Part shown: one piece after another, positions 30,364 to 32,750 of the stretch
Numbering within the stretch: the first letter of the stretch is position 1
Layout of the letters: the number at the start of each line of letters is the position of its first letter
Assembly: GCA_013178275.1 (NCBI GenBank)
Contig: JABLWZ010000034.1
Span: 1-32,750 of the forward strand
Direction of reading: 5' to 3'
Source: Bacillota bacterium
GTDB lineage: Bacteria; Bacillota; Ch66; Ch109
DNA: 32,750 nt
The notes under the pieces: model-generated
The model's database searches: none
What the model saw: the letters and a program-made list of their open reading frames with translations, nothing else
What the model was told of the DNA's origin: nothing
Translations under genes and position numbers: made by a program

Positions 30364-31317
30364 TTAAAACGGATAGGGGATCGGCTGCAGCTGTGCCTCG
30401 GCCGGTGACAGGAAGTCCGCCACCCGGGCCCGGGCCTCCAGCGCTTCTTTCACCAGGGCATCGGTTACCTCTTTTACTGTAGGTACCGCCGCCGAGAGAT
30501 CATAACCCGGCTTCCCGGTAATCAGTCCCTTCTCCGCTTCTTCCTTCGCGATCTTCAGGCAGGCCTCTTCTCCCGCCCGGGCCAGCAGGCGGTCGAACTC
30601 GTCTATCCCCTCGTCGTTTTTGGTCTGCGAGCAGCCGCTCTGCAGCGAGCGCATGACCTTTTCGAGATGGGCGGGCAGAGCGCCGGTGCCGTTCTTGCTG
30701 AGGGAATCCAGGATCGCGGTCTTGATCGACCAGTGGGCTATCGACTCCCGGGTGGCGACAAAACGGGTGGTGATCTGAGCCCCTTCCACCCCCAGGCTGA
30801 GGGTGGATAAAAACGTCCGGCCGTCGCATACCTGCCCCGCGCAGATGACCGGGATACCCAGGGCATCCGCCACCCGGCCGAGGAAGGCCGGCGTCCCTTC
30901 GACCGTCACCGCGTCGGCCCCGAGCCTTTCGCTCTCCCTGGCCTGCTCCAGCGTTCTCGCGTATGGAATCCACCTGACCCCGGAGGGTTTGAGGAGCATC
31001 GGGATTTCAGGCAGCACCGGCCCGGTCGTGAATACCGCGGTGAGACGGGCCTCAACCGCCGCCTCGATGAACCTTTTCCAGGCCGGGTCAGGCCCTACTG
31101 TCACGGCCAGTCCCAGCGGCCTCCTGGTCAATACCCGGACGCTGTTGATCCCGGCCTCCAGTTCCGTCTTGTTTTTAAACCAGCCGGCGCTGATGACTCC
31201 CAGCCCTCCCGCCTCGGAAACCGCGGCGGCCAGTTCTCCCTGGCCCAGCCAGTACAGGTGGCCGAGAATGATCGGGTATTCGATCTCCAACATACTGCTT
31301 ATCCTGGTACAAATCAT
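30364..31317 (-). CDS. Nitronate monooxygenase/FabK-family FMN protein, atypical
   Basis: 317 residues of the NPD/FabK barrel fold: TRISSMLEIEYPII at the start, ELAAAVSEAGGLGVISAG, LGLAVTVG, and DAVTVEGTPAFLGRVADALGIPVICAG, then LGVEGAQITTRF. Two family landmarks are altered: the usual Q-G-G/P-M loop reads LGHLYWLGQG, and the E-A/G-G-G-H segment that carries the catalytic His reads EGTPAFLG with no His. Ordinary nitronate oxidation or enoyl-ACP reduction is therefore uncertain. AAAGGCAGGG lies 8-9 nt before the ATG. It follows the MarR gene by 71 nt on the same strand and is closed by a terminator, so MarR probably controls it. Confidence 0.85.
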   Translation of the reverse strand: MICTRISSMLEIEYPIILGHLYWLGQGELAAAVSEAGGLGVISAGWFKNKTELEAGINSVRVLTRRPLGLAVTVGPDPAWKRFIEAAVEARLTAVFTTGPVLPEIPMLLKPSGVRWIPYARTLEQARESERLGADAVTVEGTPAFLGRVADALGIPVICAGQVCDGRTFLSTLSLGVEGAQITTRFVATRESIAHWSIKTAILDSLSKNGTGALPAHLEKVMRSLQSGCSQTKNDEGIDEFDRLLARAGEEACLKIAKEEAEKGLITGKPGYDLSAAVPTVKEVTDALVKEALEARARVADFLSPAEAQLQPIPYPF

Positions 31318-31388
31318 TGTTAATCCCTGCCTTTCAATTTACTGTCTGAGGTTTCATCCTGAGTGCCTCACCCCTGCCGGCAGTGCCG

Positions 31389-31844
31389 CTACTCGATGCG
31401 GTCGATGACCTCCAGCAGGTTGTTCAGGGCTGACTGCTGTTCGGGCGTCAATACCGACTTCAGCTGCTCGTTGAATCCATGGGCGATGGGGTAGACCCGC
31501 TCCGCCATCTCGCAGCCCTTGTCGGTCAGGAAGATGCGGAATGCCCGGCGGTCCTCCGGGTCGACCCGGCGCTCAACCAGTCCCTCCTTTACCAGGCGGT
31601 CGATAAGGCCGGTGATCGCGGAATTGTCTATGCTCAGCCTCTCCGCCAGCTTCTTGATATTCATTCCGTCGCATTCCAGCAGTGAGAACAGGATGAAGGA
31701 CTGCGCGACAGTAATTCCATACTCCCGGGCATAACGGTAGTTGAACTGCTTCTGGGTCTTCCTCAGGGCTGTGCCCAGCTTAAAGTAAATGAACTCGGTA
31801 AAGCTCTCCACTTTTATCAGACCTCTCAATATTTGATGTGTCAA
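31389..31844 (-). CDS. MarR-family transcriptional regulator
   Basis: 151 residues. The winged HTH is MNIKKLAERLSIDNSAITGLIDRLVKEGLVERRVDPEDRRAFRIFLTDKG, flanked by helices for dimerisation. The start is TTG 31844 with AGAGGT 5-6 nt upstream; GTG 31811 with its own GAGAGGT is also possible. It heads the transcript that continues into the flavoenzyme gene and has a consensus promoter right at its 5' end. The divergent PNPOx-fold gene starts about 160 nt away, so it may control both directions. Ligand unknown; regulators beside such reductases often answer quinones, nitro compounds or phenolics. Confidence 0.9.
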   Translation of the reverse strand: MTHQILRGLIKVESFTEFIYFKLGTALRKTQKQFNYRYAREYGITVAQSFILFSLLECDGMNIKKLAERLSIDNSAITGLIDRLVKEGLVERRVDPEDRRAFRIFLTDKGCEMAERVYPIAHGFNEQLKSVLTPEQQSALNNLLEVIDRIE

Positions 31845-31856
31845 CTTTCTACCTCT

Positions 31857-31885
31857 AATATAATTCCAGGGTTATCACTTGTCAA
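31857..31885 (-). promoter_or_regulatory. Consensus promoter of the marR/flavoenzyme operon
   Basis: On the minus strand TTGACA (31885-31880), 17-nt spacer, TATATT (31862-31857). The -10 is only about 12 nt from the TTG start codon, so the leader would be very short and the GTG start at 31811 deserves weight. Confidence 0.7.
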
Positions 31886-31902
31886 TAAAAGAATTCAATA
31901 AG

Positions 31903-31932
31903 TTGTATCCCAGCCCGGCCCTGTGTTACTAT
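31903..31932 (+). promoter_or_regulatory. Promoter of the PNPOx-fold gene
   Basis: TTGTAT (31903-31908), 18-nt spacer, TACTAT (31927-31932), about 70 nt upstream of the start. Divergent from, and close to, the marR promoter. Confidence 0.5.
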
Positions 31933-32001
31933 GCGGTTAGAGCACAGCGGGATCTGGCGCCGGGACCTTTACTCACGGCGCCGGGGAAAGGAGAAACCGA
32001 G

Positions 32002-32460
32002 ATGCGGAAGAAGGAAAAAGAGGTCACCGACCAGACGGCGATCGAGGCGATCATCCAGGACGCGGCGGTGTGCCGCCTGGGGCTGGTCGACAACGGGGAG
32101 CCTTACATCGTCCCGATGAACTTCGGCTACTCGAACGGCCGGCTGTTTTTCCACAGCGCCAAAGAAGGGCGCAAGCTGGACGTCATCAGGAGCAGCAGCC
32201 GGGTCTGCTTCGAGCTGGAGAGCGGGGTCGAGGTGATCGGGGCGGAAAAGCCGTGCGGCTGGACCACCAGGTTCAGCAGCGTCATAGGATACGGGCGGGC
32301 TTATATCGTGGAGGACGCCGAAGAAAAGAAGGCCGGGCTGGATGTGATAATGCGGCACTACGCGGGGCCGGGGGACTTCGCCTACCCTCCTGTAACCCTG
32401 GAGAAAACGGCCATCATCCTGGTCGAGGTGGAGAGCATGACCGCCAAGCGGTCGGAGTAG
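32002..32460 (+). CDS. Pyridoxamine 5'-phosphate oxidase-fold flavoprotein (NimA-like)
   Basis: 152 residues. A single split-barrel: ICRLGLVDNGEPYIVPMNFGY-type core (here AVCRLGLVDNGEPYIVPM, NGRLFFHSAKEGRKLDVI), then VCFELESG and SVIGYGRAYIVED. This matches the NimA/PNPOx-like group that binds FMN or heme; members related to Nim reduce nitroimidazoles, but most are uncharacterised. AAAGGAG lies 8 nt before ATG 32002; upstream in-frame codons cover the promoter and are not used. It diverges from the MarR gene, which is a likely regulator. Confidence 0.88.
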   Translation: MRKKEKEVTDQTAIEAIIQDAAVCRLGLVDNGEPYIVPMNFGYSNGRLFFHSAKEGRKLDVIRSSSRVCFELESGVEVIGAEKPCGWTTRFSSVIGYGRAYIVEDAEEKKAGLDVIMRHYAGPGDFAYPPVTLEKTAIILVEVESMTAKRSE

Positions 32461-32461
32461 T

Positions 32462-32579
32462 GGGAAAGCGGAAAAACCAGCGGCGCATGTTACCCGCATG
32501 ACTCGAGGACAGTGTGATTCGCTACTTCTTCACTGTGAGGGACTTTCACCCTTTACTCTTTGCCGGTCTCCCGTTGCAC
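32462..32579 (-). mobile_element. Possible 5' fragment of a group II intron
   Basis: Read on the minus strand from 32579, the sequence starts GTGCA and soon has AAAGGGTGAAAGTCCCTC (around 32539-32556), GAAGTAGCGAA and TCGAGTCATGCGGG. This order resembles domain I of bacterial group II introns, which begin GUGYG. It stops against the stop codon of the PNPOx-fold gene, so no intron protein or domain V is present. A 5' fragment alone is unusual, and the identification is from memory of the pattern only. The 26 bp at its start recurs at 10460-10485. Confidence 0.3.
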
Positions 32580-32600
32580 CAGCATTCAATCGGCCCCAAA
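32575..32600 (-). repeat. 26-bp inverted partner of 10460-10485
   Basis: 25 of 26 bases match the reverse complement of 10460-10485. The shared block spans the point where the group II intron-like sequence would begin, so it contains about 21 nt of presumed 5' exon. Confidence 0.5.
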
Positions 32601-32638
32601 CCTGCAAAGTAATGTCAAGGGCAAAAAAAGCAAACTGT

Positions 32639-32668
32639 TTGAATAGGTAAAAAGGAGTATTATATACT
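32639..32668 (+). promoter_or_regulatory. Promoter for the gene entering the right edge
   Basis: TTGAAT (32639-32644), 18-nt spacer, TATACT (32663-32668), 52 nt before the ATG at 32721. Confidence 0.45.
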
Positions 32669-32720
32669 AAGCAGCCGCAGAATTGCGTCAGCCAAAAGAA
32701 ATATTCAGGGTAGGTAACTT

Positions 32721-32750
32721 ATGCGGCAGAATAAAGGGTGTCCAGGGATT
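32721..32750 (+). CDS. Start of an unidentified gene, cut by the window edge
   Basis: ATG 32721 has GGGTAGG 6-7 nt upstream, a stop two codons before it in frame, and a promoter at 32639-32668. Ten codons are visible (MRQNKGCPGI). The NKG-x-PGI string recalls the first block of group II intron reverse transcriptases, but ten residues are too few to assign it. Confidence 0.35.
   Translation, partial: MRQNKGCPGI

Overview
The window looks like the chromosome of a GC-rich anaerobic Firmicute, probably a clostridial fatty-acid or butyrate oxidiser of the Syntrophomonas/Pelotomaculum/Desulfotomaculum kind. This is inferred from gene content: a full butyryl-CoA beta-oxidation gene set under an apparent sigma-54 promoter, an FadH-like Fe-S flavoenzyme, two DegV fatty-acid-binding proteins, a FeoB-like protein, a fused homocysteine methyltransferase/MTHFR, and strong AGGAGG-type ribosome sites. 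No rRNA, tRNA or CRISPR array was seen, so the taxonomic placement is tentative.

Layout. Positions 1-520 hold the 3' end of an IS110-family transposase and a hairpin-rich non-coding stretch where an IS1111-type element would carry its guide (bridge/seek) RNA. From 4611 down to 524 (minus) run DUF169, SPL-type radical SAM, cupin and FadH-like flavoenzyme genes. From 4981 to 7759 (plus) lie a MarR regulator, a FeoB-type membrane protein without its GTPase domain, and an NlpC/P60 lipoprotein. Two paralogous degV genes (7896-8747 and 9566-10417) flank a minus-strand UPF0316 membrane protein that seems to lack a normal start codon. Next come an ArsB/NhaD-type transporter, uridine kinase and a small unknown gene. 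From 17144 down to 12982 is an overlapping operon of homocysteine methyltransferase/MTHFR, AlaX editing protein and branched-chain aminotransferase, followed upstream by an orphan PAS histidine kinase.

The most unusual part is 19112-21457. A regulator combining a zinc-finger-like N-terminus, a LuxR-type HTH, DUF2087 and a GIY-YIG domain sits behind a promoter with a dyad. It is followed by a stand-alone DUF2087 gene, two abutting copies of a 287-bp non-coding repeat, and a stand-alone GIY-YIG gene. A third repeat copy lies inverted at 28465-28745, so the copies bracket the beta-oxidation operon.

The beta-oxidation operon is transcribed leftward: a small Cys-rich protein, hbd, crt, acyl-CoA dehydrogenase, CoA-transferase, thiolase, ending at a strong terminator (21486-21519). 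A near-consensus -24/-12 element (28248-28263) lies ahead of it, and the nearest upstream gene encodes a PAS/AAA+/Fis sigma-54 activator with GAFTGA. The genes can convert butyrate to butyryl-CoA by CoA transfer and oxidise it to acetyl-CoA; no etfAB is present in the window. The right end has a MarR/flavoenzyme operon, a divergent PNPOx-fold gene, a group II intron-like remnant, and the first codons of an unidentified gene.
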